Shown here piece by piece: positions 17,643 through 26,191 of a stretch of 64,000 nucleotides of DNA (position 1 is the first letter of the stretch; each line of letters begins with the position of its first letter). The DNA is taken from NCBI RefSeq assembly GCF_002884975.1, contig NZ_PJKB01000003.1:164743-228742 (forward strand). The letters run 5' to 3'. Source of the stretch: Akkermansia muciniphila. Its GTDB lineage: Bacteria; Verrucomicrobiota; Verrucomicrobiia; Verrucomicrobiales; Akkermansiaceae. Under the pieces are notes generated by a model that had not been told where the DNA came from, ran no database searches, and saw nothing but the letters and a program-made list of their open reading frames with translations. The translations under genes were made by a program, and so were the position numbers.

Positions 17643-19484
17643 TTATTCAGCCAACTTGTCCGCCATCCGTTCCTGCTGCATGTGGGGCAGAAGCTGTTCG
17701 TACGTGTCCTTGCCCATGTAGCGCTTGATGGAACGTTCCGGGGATTTGAAGATGTCCACCAGGATCAGGCAGTCCAGCACATCGCCGAAGTGCTTGTCCA
17801 CGCTGAAGGAAAGGATTTTCCCGTTCAGCTTCAGGTACTGGCGCAGCAGCACGGGAATCCCCTTGCCGTCCTCCTCAATGTCCGCCACCAGCTGGGAAAG
17901 CCCCTGGGCATCCGTCAGGCCGATGGGCAGGATGCAGGATTCAGACCTTTTCAAGTCCGCCTTGCGGGGCGGATTGTAGGCCTTCACCTCATGCACCAGC
18001 TCAGCGTCCATTTCATGGGCCTTCAGATAGGAGACGATGAGGGCGCGGGAAAGGTTGGTGTAGTCACGGGAGATGCTCACCGTGCCGAACAGGTAGCGGT
18101 AATGGGGGTTGCGGGCCATGAACTGGCCGATGCCCTCCCAGATGAAGCCCAGGGCCAGCGGCCTTTTCTGGTATTCCGGCACGATGAAGGCGCGGCCCAT
18201 TTCCAGGGAACGTTCCAGCACCCGCAGGGCGCCGGGGGCAAAGGAAAAGTATTCCCCGTTATACAGGCCTTTCACGCCGTAGCGGGCAATGATCTTGTCC
18301 GTCTCCCCCATGCGGTAGGCGCCCACAAGCTTCCGGTGGGTGCGGTCCCACAGGAACAGGTGCTTGTAGTGGTTGTCGTACGTGTCCAGGTCACACGCCT
18401 TGCCGGAGCCTTCCCCCACCTGGCGGAAGGTGTATTCCCGCAGGCGCCCTATCTCAATCAGGATGTTGGGGATTTGCAGGGCGTCCGCCACGTACACGTC
18501 CCAGTCTCCGTTTTCCTGGCGCGCGTGCAGGCATTCCGGAGGCAGAGCGTCAATCTCCGCCTGCATGTCCTGCACGGAAACGGGAGGGATCAGCGCGGCC
18601 ATTTTCGCCTTGCGGTCCTTTTTATGCACATGGGGCCGGCGGCTCTTTTCATAACTCTTGCCCAGCAGATAAGTGCGCAGGCGCAGGTGGGAAACCATCG
18701 CCTCATCGGAATCATACTGCATGAGCTGGCTGAACGGAATGGGCCTGCCCACCACGATGCGGTGCGTGCTGCGGCCGTCCCTGCCTACTTCACGGGGAAG
18801 GAAGGCCACGCGTGCCTTGCGGTTGATCAGGGAAACGCCCTGGAACAGCAGGCTGTTGCGCCCCGGAAAATGCACGGGCACCACCGTCGCTTTCGTCATG
18901 CGGATGATGGCGGCGATGTTCGCGTTCCACGGGTCATCCGTCACCCTCTTATGGGCCAGGGAAAAACTGGAAGCGGTGCCGGCAGGGAAAATGCCCAGCA
19001 CGCCGCCCTTCCGCAGCCAGGAGATCATCTTGCGCATGCCGGAAAGGTTCTTGCGCTTGGCGTTTTCATCCTCGTAAACATCCACCTTGATGAGCCAGGG
19101 CTCCAGTTCCTGGCACAGGGAAAGCTGCTCGTTGGCCAGGATGCGGACGTCTTCCCTCACGCGGGTGAGCAGCTCCCCGAACATGATGCCGTCCGACAGG
19201 CCGTGGGGATGGTTGGCGACCACGACCACCGGGCCCTTCTTGGGAATATTTTCCAGGTCCCCCGGACGAAGCTGCAATTTCAGGTTCAAGTGCCTGGTAG
19301 CCAGCTGGAAGAAATTTTCCGGGGAGCCGGACTCCTTGTCTCTCACGATCTTGTCGTACGCCTTGTTCAGGCGTTCCAGGCCCAGCAGCTTTTCAGCAGA
19401 CGCCGCCACCAGCGAAGGCAAACGCGTATTTTCGTCCAAAATGTCTCGGATGTCCACCATCTTCGGGTGTTTGAGCTGGGCCAT
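17643..19484 (-). CDS. Fused PlsC acyltransferase and GNAT hemolysin-like N-acyltransferase
   Basis: 613 aa in two enzymatic halves. Residues about 60-290 are a lysophospholipid acyltransferase: VVVVANHPHGLSDG carries the catalytic His/Asp with the hemolysin-type wider spacing, and GIFPAGTASSF is the second block. Residues about 310-560 form a GNAT domain of the OlsB/hemolysin type (TYDNHYKHLFLWDRTHRKLVG, then RSLEMGRAFIVPEYQ). In known families an OlsB-like N-acyltransferase plus an OlsA-like O-acyltransferase make ornithine or glycine aminolipids, and fused forms (OlsF) exist. An acyl-amino-acid membrane lipid product is therefore likely, but the amino acid cannot be read from sequence. The gene converges with thiL. 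Confidence 0.82.
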   Translation of the reverse strand: MAQLKHPKMVDIRDILDENTRLPSLVAASAEKLLGLERLNKAYDKIVRDKESGSPENFFQLATRHLNLKLQLRPGDLENIPKKGPVVVVANHPHGLSDGIMFGELLTRVREDVRILANEQLSLCQELEPWLIKVDVYEDENAKRKNLSGMRKMISWLRKGGVLGIFPAGTASSFSLAHKRVTDDPWNANIAAIIRMTKATVVPVHFPGRNSLLFQGVSLINRKARVAFLPREVGRDGRSTHRIVVGRPIPFSQLMQYDSDEAMVSHLRLRTYLLGKSYEKSRRPHVHKKDRKAKMAALIPPVSVQDMQAEIDALPPECLHARQENGDWDVYVADALQIPNILIEIGRLREYTFRQVGEGSGKACDLDTYDNHYKHLFLWDRTHRKLVGAYRMGETDKIIARYGVKGLYNGEYFSFAPGALRVLERSLEMGRAFIVPEYQKRPLALGFIWEGIGQFMARNPHYRYLFGTVSISRDYTNLSRALIVSYLKAHEMDAELVHEVKAYNPPRKADLKRSESCILPIGLTDAQGLSQLVADIEEDGKGIPVLLRQYLKLNGKILSFSVDKHFGDVLDCLILVDIFKSPERSIKRYMGKDTYEQLLPHMQQERMADKLAE

Positions 19485-19623
19485 GCCCCGCTGTATAACG
19501 GATTTACAGGAAAAAGTGAATCTCTTTTTACAGTGCCGTCCGGAACGCAGTCTTGATTTCCACAGGGCGCAAAGTTACAATCCAAGCGGCTTTAGCCCCC
19601 ATTTCCAACATTAGAAGACACTC

Positions 19624-20265
19624 ATGCACCCAGCCATCGCCATTGACGGCCCCGCCGCATCCGGAAAATCCACCGTCGCCAAGCTCATTGCGGACCGCCT
19701 CGGCTACACGTTCATCAACACCGGGGCCATGTACCGGGCCGTCACCTGGTACATGCTGGAACAGGGCATTGATCCGGCGGATACGGCCGCCGTACTGGCC
19801 GCCCTGCCGTCCGTCCCCCTCTCCTTCGGCAAGGACGGCAGCCGCTCCGTGGTGTTGTGCGGGGAACGCGTGCTGGGTGAAGAACTCACGCGCCGGCAGG
19901 TCAACGACCACGTCTCCACCATTGCGGCCATTCCGGAAGTGCGCGCCCTGCTGGTGGAACGGCAGCGGGAATACAACCGCCGGGAGCCCGTGGTCATGGA
20001 AGGCAGGGACATAGGCACCGTGGTCTTTCCGGACACGCCGTTCAAGTACTTCGTCACCGCCTCCGAGGAAGTGAGGGCCGCGCGCCGCGCCGCGGAAGGC
20101 CTGACGGACTCCATCGCGGAACGCGACCGCAAGGACTCCTCCCGCGCTACGGCCCCGCTGGCCCAGGCGCCGGACGCCCTGCTGGTGGATACGTCAGACA
20201 TGACGATTGACCAGGTAGTCCGTTTCATTACCGACAACATCCAGCAAAAACTCTCCGCCAGATGA
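19624..20265 (+). CDS. cmk: Cytidylate kinase
   Basis: Phosphorylates CMP/dCMP with ATP. P-loop DGPAASGKST lies at residues 7-16, then GAMYRAVTWY (CMP-binding region), the acceptor-binding motif EGRDIGTVVFPDT, and the lid region ARRAAEG...ERDRKDSSRATAPL. The 213-aa length is typical. The stop overlaps the following plsC start by 4 bp (ATGA), so cmk, plsC and recF look like one operon. Confidence 0.96.
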   Translation: MHPAIAIDGPAASGKSTVAKLIADRLGYTFINTGAMYRAVTWYMLEQGIDPADTAAVLAALPSVPLSFGKDGSRSVVLCGERVLGEELTRRQVNDHVSTIAAIPEVRALLVERQREYNRREPVVMEGRDIGTVVFPDTPFKYFVTASEEVRAARRAAEGLTDSIAERDRKDSSRATAPLAQAPDALLVDTSDMTIDQVVRFITDNIQQKLSAR

Positions 20266-20873
20266 ACTCCTTCTACTGGGTTTTCTATACGCTCTTCAAA
20301 AGCATCTCCAAGGCCTTTTTCTCCTGGAAGGTCGTCAACCGGGAAAAGCTTATTGAAGACGGCCCCGTGCTCATTGTCAGCAATCACCAGAGCTTTCTGG
20401 ACCCTCCCATGCTGGGCATTTCCTATGAGGAGGGCATCTACTTCTTCGCCCGCAAGACCCTGTTCCAGGGCATCTTCAAATGGGCCCTCCCGCTCTGCCA
20501 GGCCATCCCCATCGACCAGGAAAACCCGGACGCCGCCAGCCTCAAGCACGTGATACGCCTGCTGAAATCCGGCAAGCGCGTGCTCGTCTTCCCGGAAGGC
20601 TCCCGCACGCCGGACGGTGAAATCCACGACGGCATGGGAGGCATAGGCCTCATCCTGAGCAAAACGAAAGTTCCCGTACAGCCCCTGCGCATCAGCGGAG
20701 CGTATGAAGCCTTCCCCATCGGCTCCCGCTTCCCCAGAATCCATCCCGTCACGGTCACGGTGGGAGACCCCATCCCCTTCACTCCGGCGGAACTCAACGC
20801 CAAAGGAAAAGAGGCGTACCAGCATCTGACAGACAGGATCATGGACGCCATCCGCGCCCTTCCTGCGGAATAA
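20262..20873 (+). CDS. plsC: 1-acyl-sn-glycerol-3-phosphate acyltransferase
   Basis: Adds the second acyl chain to lysophosphatidic acid in phospholipid synthesis. NHQSFLDPPML is the canonical H-x4-D block, and FPEGSRTPDG is the glycerol-phosphate-binding block. The 203-aa length and the hydrophobic N-terminus fit a membrane-associated enzyme. It overlaps cmk by 4 bp and sits 17 bp before recF; the cmk-plsC pairing is common in bacteria. Confidence 0.92.
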   Translation: MNSFYWVFYTLFKSISKAFFSWKVVNREKLIEDGPVLIVSNHQSFLDPPMLGISYEEGIYFFARKTLFQGIFKWALPLCQAIPIDQENPDAASLKHVIRLLKSGKRVLVFPEGSRTPDGEIHDGMGGIGLILSKTKVPVQPLRISGAYEAFPIGSRFPRIHPVTVTVGDPIPFTPAELNAKGKEAYQHLTDRIMDAIRALPAE

Positions 20874-20890
20874 TCCCCTTTCCCGGCCCC

Positions 20891-21946
20891 ATGATTTCCA
20901 GGCTGAAATTAATGGACTTCCGCTGTTACGGAAGCTTCTCCTGGCAGATTCCGCAGCAGGGGGCCATCATCCTGGGGAACAACGCGCAGGGAAAAACCAG
21001 CCTGCTGGAGGCCGTCTGCTTCCTGCTGCGCCTGCAATCCCCCCGCACCGCCCGGCCCGGCCCGCTGGCGGCCCACGGCAAACAATCCTTCGGCATCCGG
21101 GGGGAACTGCCGGGACAGGCCCGGCGCATCCTGTGGACGCCGGACGCTCCGGACCTCCGCGTCAATGGCGAACCGCGCAAGGACCAGCGCAGCTATCTGG
21201 CGGACAGCTACCCGGTGGTGTGGATGGGAAATGACGATCTCTCCCTGGTCCAGGCCGGTGCGGACGCCCGCAGAAAGTACATGGATTTTCTGGGCAGCCA
21301 GTGGCACCCGGGCTACAGGCTGGCCCTGTTCAGCTACCGGAAGGCTCTGAAAACGCGCAATTACCTGCTCAAACACAGGCATAAGGACAGGCTCCAACTG
21401 GACGCGTATACGCGGCAGCTTGCCCTGCACGGCACGGAACTGAGGAACCTGCGCGCCAGCCTGCTGGCGCTTCTGGTTCCCCATATCGCCCTGGCCTACC
21501 GCAACATCGGAGGCCGGGAGGAACAGGCCTCCGTCACCTACCGCGCCGCCGAGGAAGGGGACCTGTACGAACGGCTGTGCGCCGGGCTGGACCGGGACAT
21601 CCGGTACGGGCAGACCCAGAACGGACCGCACCGGGATGACCTGGACATCACGCTGAACGGCAGGAGCGCCGCTCAATTCGCCTCGGAAGGGCAGCAGCGC
21701 ACCATCGCCATTTCCATGAAGCTGGCGCAGTCATCCCTGCTTACGGAGGAAACGGGCCATACGCCCATCCACCTGATTGACGACGTCTTCGGGGAGCTGG
21801 ACCCCACGCGCCGGGTGGCTTTTCTGCAATCGCTCCCCGCGGACGCCCAGAGCCTCATCACCACCACCCATCTGGACTGGCTGCATGACACCCCATGCCC
21901 GCTGCCGGCCTTCCGGCTGGAGGATTCCGCGCTCAATCCGGCCTGA
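20891..21946 (+). CDS. recF: DNA replication/repair protein RecF
   Basis: SMC-like ATPase that loads RecA at gaps through RecOR. Walker A is GNNAQGKTS (about 30-38). FASEGQQRTIAISMKLA is the signature motif and LIDDVFGELDPTRR the Walker B/D-loop. GPHRDDLDITLNG is a strong RecF marker. The length of 351 aa is usual. It is the last gene of the cmk-plsC-recF run, away from the dnaA-dnaN context where recF often lies. Confidence 0.95.
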   Translation: MISRLKLMDFRCYGSFSWQIPQQGAIILGNNAQGKTSLLEAVCFLLRLQSPRTARPGPLAAHGKQSFGIRGELPGQARRILWTPDAPDLRVNGEPRKDQRSYLADSYPVVWMGNDDLSLVQAGADARRKYMDFLGSQWHPGYRLALFSYRKALKTRNYLLKHRHKDRLQLDAYTRQLALHGTELRNLRASLLALLVPHIALAYRNIGGREEQASVTYRAAEEGDLYERLCAGLDRDIRYGQTQNGPHRDDLDITLNGRSAAQFASEGQQRTIAISMKLAQSSLLTEETGHTPIHLIDDVFGELDPTRRVAFLQSLPADAQSLITTTHLDWLHDTPCPLPAFRLEDSALNPA

Positions 21947-21982
21947 ACACGGCCCGATTGGAAAAGGAACTGCCCCGGCGCC

Positions 21983-22486
21983 CTATTCCTTCACCCAGAC
22001 GTTCAGTATCTCCACGATGTACATCTTGTGGAAGTCCCCGGCCGCGTACCATTCCGGCACAATGGTCTTATCCAGAAAAGCATCCGGATTCAGCGCCTCC
22101 GCATACAGCTTGCGGCATTCAAGCACCAGGCGCGCTTCCGTAAAGCTCACGTTGCCGTTCTCCGTCCCATACGGCGTCAGGCCGGAGGCGGCCACCTTGT
22201 CCGTATCCCGTCCGCTCGTGGTGCCGCAAACGGTCAGGGCCTTATGGTATTCATGACTGAAGAAGGAAAGCGTGAATTCCTCCCCGGCTTCAATGAAGCG
22301 GAAGGTATGGCGCTGGGGCCGGATGACCACGAACGCCACAGGCTTCTTCCACATGAAGCCCAGGCCTCCCCAGCTGGCCGTCATCATATTGAAATGCTCC
22401 GGCGTGCCCGCCGTCACCAGCATCCAGTCATGCCCGATCAACTGCATGGCGTTGTCCCGGATTTCCTTTGGATCAATCTTTTTCAT
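21983..22486 (-). CDS. Flavin reductase-like FMN-binding split-barrel protein
   Basis: 167 aa from the ATG at 22486 (MKKIDPKEI); an alternative ATG lies at 22516. NMMTASWGGLGFMWKKPVAFVVIRPQRHTF is split here only by naming its parts: NMMTASW (flavin-binding region), FMWKKP and IRPQRHT. With FTLSFF and the CGTTSGRDTDK segment it matches the flavin-reductase-like split barrel. Such proteins bind FMN and reduce flavin or small electrophiles; a conserved Cys (VCGTTSGRD) is typical of the subgroup. Convergent with recF and divergent from rnc. Confidence 0.85.
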   Translation of the reverse strand: MKKIDPKEIRDNAMQLIGHDWMLVTAGTPEHFNMMTASWGGLGFMWKKPVAFVVIRPQRHTFRFIEAGEEFTLSFFSHEYHKALTVCGTTSGRDTDKVAASGLTPYGTENGNVSFTEARLVLECRKLYAEALNPDAFLDKTIVPEWYAAGDFHKMYIVEILNVWVKE

Positions 22487-22581
22487 CGTGGTCTCTAACG
22501 TTTGTTCGCGTACCATCCTACACCTCTCCCCCCATATGTCAAAGCCGCGGAGCGGCTGGGATGACGCGGCCGGAGGAGGCC

Positions 22582-22631
22582 CCGCCCTCCCGGAAAGGCA
22601 TCCGTTTGGAGTTGCTTTTCCGGGAGGGCGG
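22582..22631 (+). promoter_or_regulatory. 15-bp perfect hairpin in the rnc leader
   Basis: CCGCCCTCCCGGAAA (22582-22596) pairs perfectly with 22617-22631 around a 20-base loop, ending 17 bases before the rnc ATG. There is no T-run, so it is not an intrinsic terminator. A long double-stranded element in the leader of the RNase III gene resembles the logic of autoregulation in other bacteria, where RNase III cuts its own leader. The stem is seen directly; the function is inference. Confidence 0.55.
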
Positions 22632-22648
22632 CTCTAGCATTTCCGGGT

Positions 22649-23344
22649 ATGAACCATACCGCGCTGGAAGACAAGCTGGGTTACCGTTTCAAGAATCCGG
22701 ACCTGCTCACGCAGGCCCTGACCCACCCCAGCACGGACAGCAAGCCGGAAACGCGCCGGACATATGAACGCCTGGAATTCCTGGGAGACGCCATTTTACA
22801 GCTTGCCGTCACCCAGTACCTTTACCACCAGATGCCCCAGTCTCCGGAAGGGGAGCTGACCCAATTGCGCGCACGCACCGTCAGCCGCGCCAACCTGGGC
22901 AAATACGGCTATATCCTGGGCCTGGACAAGTACATTTCCCTGGGAAAGGGGGAGGAAAGAGCCGGAGGCCGGGGAAAGAACTCCATCATTGCCAACACGT
23001 TTGAATCCGTCTTCGGGGCCATGTCCCTGGATTCCGACTATGAAACGGCCAAGGCCGTGGCCCTGCGCGTTCTGCATGAGGCTCTGGATTCCGCGGCCAG
23101 CTCTCCCAAGGAGATCAACCCCAAAGGGGAACTCCAGGCCATTCTCCAGGCCATCCTGCCGGAGACGCCCGCCTATGAAACGGAGGAAAAGGGGCAGCGG
23201 GAAGCGGAGGACCGCTTTGAATCGCGCGTGCTCTGGCACGGCCACGTGATCGGCCATGGCCATGGAGCCAGTAAACGGAAGGCGGAAGTGGAAGCCGCCG
23301 CGGTGGCCCTGTCCGCCAAAGAATGGCTCCGCATTACCCTGTAA
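22649..23344 (+). CDS. rnc: Ribonuclease III
   Basis: Cleaves double-stranded RNA in rRNA maturation and mRNA decay. The catalytic domain shows ERLEFLGDAILQLAV, the RNase III signature with the metal-binding Glu/Asp. The second acidic pair follows in NTFESVFGAM. A C-terminal dsRNA-binding domain spans about 155-229 (NPKGELQAILQ to ASKRKAEVEAAAVAL). The length of 231 aa is typical. No clear ribosome-binding site precedes the ATG; a strong hairpin occupies the leader. Confidence 0.96.
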   Translation: MNHTALEDKLGYRFKNPDLLTQALTHPSTDSKPETRRTYERLEFLGDAILQLAVTQYLYHQMPQSPEGELTQLRARTVSRANLGKYGYILGLDKYISLGKGEERAGGRGKNSIIANTFESVFGAMSLDSDYETAKAVALRVLHEALDSAASSPKEINPKGELQAILQAILPETPAYETEEKGQREAEDRFESRVLWHGHVIGHGHGASKRKAEVEAAAVALSAKEWLRITL

Positions 23345-23488
23345 ACCTTTAACGGACCGGGTGGCTATTTTGTCACCCTTAAGCCTTGGACAGCCCTGTG
23401 GCTGGTTTGATAGACAGAAGCCGTCTCCGTGAGGAAGAATCTTCCCCGGAAGACCTTCTCACAGACACACACCAACCATAGAAAACAA

Positions 23489-24829
23489 ATGAAGACCTAT
23501 ACTCTCCCCGTCATCGGCATCATGACTCTCGGAGCCGCCGCCTTTGCCGCTGCCACGCCTTCCACGGCATCCGCCGGAGACGTCCTGCTGGCCCGCGACA
23601 GTTTTTCCGCCTGCAAATGGCTCGGCGACCGTTTCAAGTGGTTCAATGCGGAACGGGATCACAAGAATCCCTACATCCAGGAGTTTAACGTTTCCCTGCG
23701 CATGCAGTACGGCATGGACTGGATTGACCCGAACGGCGAAGGGCGCGTGATGGGTGAGAAGGAAGGCAACGGACGCCGCTTCAACGACGAATGGCGCCGC
23801 TTCCGCGCCGGATTCAACATGAAGTTCCTGAAAAACTTCAAATTCAACAACGTCTGGAACATCGGCGGCATGGACGGTCTGGAAAGTTATAACGCGGAAG
23901 CCAACCGCTGGGACACCTCCGACCTGACCTACTCCCTGTATGAACTGAATCTGGAATACAAGGGCGGCCCCGTCACCTACGCTATCGGCAAAATGAAGCC
24001 GCGCATCACCGGGGAATACCGCACCTCCTCCTCCGCCATCCTGACCATTGAACGCTCCATGCTGGTCAACCAGCTCCGCTCGGAAACCAACTACGGGTTC
24101 CAGGTGAACAATTCCGACAAGAAGGACAGGCTGGGCTGGGCCGCGGGCATCTGGATGAACGGCAACGGAGGCACGGGCACCGGAACGTTCAACAACCGCA
24201 TTGAACCCGCCTTCAATTCCCAGGACAATTGCTTTATAACCGGAACGCTGAGCTATGACACGTCCAACGATGTCTTCCTGAAGAAGAGCCGCCTGTGGCT
24301 GGACTACGCGCACAACTTCACCAAGTGGGGGGACGACGCCCGGAACAAGGCGTACGACAAGCTGCATGACTACAGCTTCAAGTCCAAGTACCAGGGCACC
24401 GGAGCCAAGGACGTGGTAGCACTGACCTGGGAAGGCTCCCAGGGGGATTTCTCCCTGATGACGGAAGTGATGGCCGGGTTCAACGTCATCGGCATGAAGG
24501 CCGGGGCTGAAAACGTGTTCGGCGTGACCATCATGCCATCCTACAAATTTACGCCCAACTGGGAAGGCGTGCTCCGCTACCAGATGGCGGCCGGCAGCAA
24601 CGCCGTGAAGTGGGAAAAACGCTACACGCAGAACTCCACGTACTCCGGCACGTCCGACTGCATGCAGGCCCTGTACCTGGGCGTCAATTACTACATCTTT
24701 GAATGCAACCCGAACATGGCCAAGATCATGGCGGGCGTCGAATACGCCCATTCCAACGGCACGGACTCCAGCAAGCAGAAAGGCTTCACCGGCTGGAGCT
24801 ACAACATCGCGTTCCGCACCAACTTCTAA
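23489..24829 (+). CDS. Outer-membrane porin, OprO/OprP-like
   Basis: 446 aa from the ATG at 23489 (MKTYTLPVIG). The signal peptide ends near TASAG. The rest alternates short beta-strands rich in aromatic residues (FKFNNVWNIGG, SYNIAFRTNF) and ends in Phe, as outer-membrane barrels do. YAIGKMKPRITGEYRTSSSAI plus the ERSMLVNQL stretch resembles the phosphate-selective porin O/P family. It is probably an abundant diffusion channel; anion selectivity is only suggested by family. A weak promoter (TTGGAC, 17 bases, GATAGA) precedes it and a terminator follows. Confidence 0.8.
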   Translation: MKTYTLPVIGIMTLGAAAFAAATPSTASAGDVLLARDSFSACKWLGDRFKWFNAERDHKNPYIQEFNVSLRMQYGMDWIDPNGEGRVMGEKEGNGRRFNDEWRRFRAGFNMKFLKNFKFNNVWNIGGMDGLESYNAEANRWDTSDLTYSLYELNLEYKGGPVTYAIGKMKPRITGEYRTSSSAILTIERSMLVNQLRSETNYGFQVNNSDKKDRLGWAAGIWMNGNGGTGTGTFNNRIEPAFNSQDNCFITGTLSYDTSNDVFLKKSRLWLDYAHNFTKWGDDARNKAYDKLHDYSFKSKYQGTGAKDVVALTWEGSQGDFSLMTEVMAGFNVIGMKAGAENVFGVTIMPSYKFTPNWEGVLRYQMAAGSNAVKWEKRYTQNSTYSGTSDCMQALYLGVNYYIFECNPNMAKIMAGVEYAHSNGTDSSKQKGFTGWSYNIAFRTNF

Positions 24830-24862
24830 CTTATCCCGGCGCATCTGCGTCCGTTTCCGGAA

Positions 24863-24893
24863 GCCGTTCCTCCTGCGGGGGAGCGGCTTTATT
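24863..24893 (+). terminator. Terminator after the porin gene
   Basis: GCCGTTCC pairs with GGAGCGGC (one G-U) around a 9-base loop, followed by TTTATTC, 34 bases after the porin stop. Confidence 0.65.
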
Positions 24894-24968
24894 CATGGAC
24901 CGGCATAAAAATACCGGAACCGCTCCAGAGAAAACGGACGCAATAAACCCAGCGGAGGTTCTATACTC

Positions 24969-25271
24969 TCAAAGCCGTATATCCGGCAGCGTCTCTGACT
25001 TCAGGGTAATCAGCTTGGGCTGGGCGGTGTATTCACGGCCCTTTTTAAGCAGTCCTCCCGCGCTCACCAGGGTCTGGAGCTTTTCATAAATGCGCAGCCG
25101 CAGGATTTCCTCGCCGCCCAGGGACATATGCTTCTCTTTCATCACGATAACGGTACGCTGGAAAATATCGTTGAATTCCAGCATGCCCGCTTCATGAAGA
25201 ATGACAATAAGCTCATCCGTCACCAAATCCGGTGTTTTGCGCGAGGAACGTGATCTCCTATCCTCCAGCAT
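24969..25271 (-). CDS. Small winged-helix-like protein (100 aa)
   Basis: The sequence DLVTDELIVILHEAG...FNDIFQRTVIVMKEKH...EEILRLRIYEKLQTLVSAGGLLKKGREYTAQP (abridged) has the helix-turn-helix plus beta-wing rhythm of small winged-helix regulators. The family is not certain to me. A strong promoter and an 18-bp palindrome abut the start codon, consistent with a self-regulated repressor. Transcription from that promoter would give an almost leaderless mRNA, so either it is translated leaderless or the true start lies downstream (for example the ATG of MLEFNDIF). Confidence 0.6.
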   Translation of the reverse strand: MLEDRRSRSSRKTPDLVTDELIVILHEAGMLEFNDIFQRTVIVMKEKHMSLGGEEILRLRIYEKLQTLVSAGGLLKKGREYTAQPKLITLKSETLPDIRL

Positions 25272-25272
25272 G

Positions 25273-25310
25273 ATGATAGAACATTATCATGACACACTTC
25301 CAGGCGTCAA
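25273..25310 (-). promoter_or_regulatory. Promoter with palindrome over the -10 box
   Basis: On the minus strand: -35 TTGACG (25310-25305), 16-base spacer, -10 GATAAT (25288-25283). The palindrome ATGATA-N6-TATCAT (25273-25290) covers the -10 box and reaches within 1 bp of the start codon of the 100-aa winged-helix-like gene. This is the geometry of an autorepressor operator. Boxes are read from sequence; regulation is inferred. Confidence 0.55.
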
Positions 25311-25457
25311 GTTGATAACTCCCGCACCATTTCGCGCCGGAAATGCCAAAAGACCACCATGAAGCGCCGCACGCCTCTACAATGTTCCCAAATGCTTTTT
25401 TTCTGACACGGCCCTGATGGTGAAAATCACTTTCACAACTAAGCCGTGTACGCCCCG

Positions 25458-26162
25458 TCACCGCCCCGCCAGCCTTGGCGCGTTCACGCCGCCCACCAGC
25501 AGCACGATTTCCCCCTTGGGGGCACGTTCCGCAAATTCCGCCGCCAGACAGGAAGCGGGGCCGCGGTGGTAGGTTTCAAAGGTTTTGGTCAGTTCCCTGG
25601 CTACGCAGACGGGCACGTCCGGATCCAGCGCCGCCAGAGACTGCACGGTTTTGACGATGCGGTGGGGGGATTCATAAAAGATGCTCGTGTGGCTGGCTTC
25701 CACCGCCGCCTGGAGCATGGCCCCTTTCCTGCCGGATTTGACAGGCAGAAAGCCGCCAAAGAAGAAGGCGTCCGTAGGCAGTCCGGAACCCACCAGCGCC
25801 GTCACCACGGCGGACGGTCCGGGCAGCACGGTGAAGCTGACTTCCTTTTCCTTGAGCGTCTGGATGAGGCGGTACCCCGGGTCACTCACACCCGGCATTC
25901 CCGCATCACTGATCACGGCGAAGCTTTCCCCGCCGGCGGCACGGGCGGCGATTTCCCCGGCGCGGGATTGCTCGTTGTGGTCATGCATGCTCATCAGCGG
26001 CTTCCGGATTTCATAATGGGAGAGCAGGAGGCCGGAATGGCGGGTGTCTTCACACGCAATGACGTCTACCTTGCGCAGCACGTCCAGCGCCCGCAGGGTG
26101 ATGTCCGCCCGGTTGCCGATCGGTACCGGGACAAAGTAAACGCTATATTCCACTTCCGCCAT
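25458..26162 (-). CDS. rsmI: 16S rRNA (cytidine1402-2'-O)-methyltransferase
   Basis: Methylates the ribose of C1402 in 16S rRNA with SAM. Typical RsmI features: VPVPIGNRADITLRAL at the N-terminus, EDTRHSGLLL, ISDAGMPGVSDPGY and LPGPSAVVTAL, then YESPHRI and ARELTKTFE. The start at 26162 (MAEVEYS) is preferred over 26168. It is the last gene of the bamD-lptE-rsmI run. Confidence 0.95.
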   Translation of the reverse strand: MAEVEYSVYFVPVPIGNRADITLRALDVLRKVDVIACEDTRHSGLLLSHYEIRKPLMSMHDHNEQSRAGEIAARAAGGESFAVISDAGMPGVSDPGYRLIQTLKEKEVSFTVLPGPSAVVTALVGSGLPTDAFFFGGFLPVKSGRKGAMLQAAVEASHTSIFYESPHRIVKTVQSLAALDPDVPVCVARELTKTFETYHRGPASCLAAEFAERAPKGEIVLLVGGVNAPRLAGR

Positions 26163-26191
26163 AAGCAAGGATGATCCGGAACAGTAAGGGG

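Noticed and set aside
17682-19556. 624-aa plus-strand frame
   Set aside because: Antisense to the fused acyltransferase, which has clear domains.
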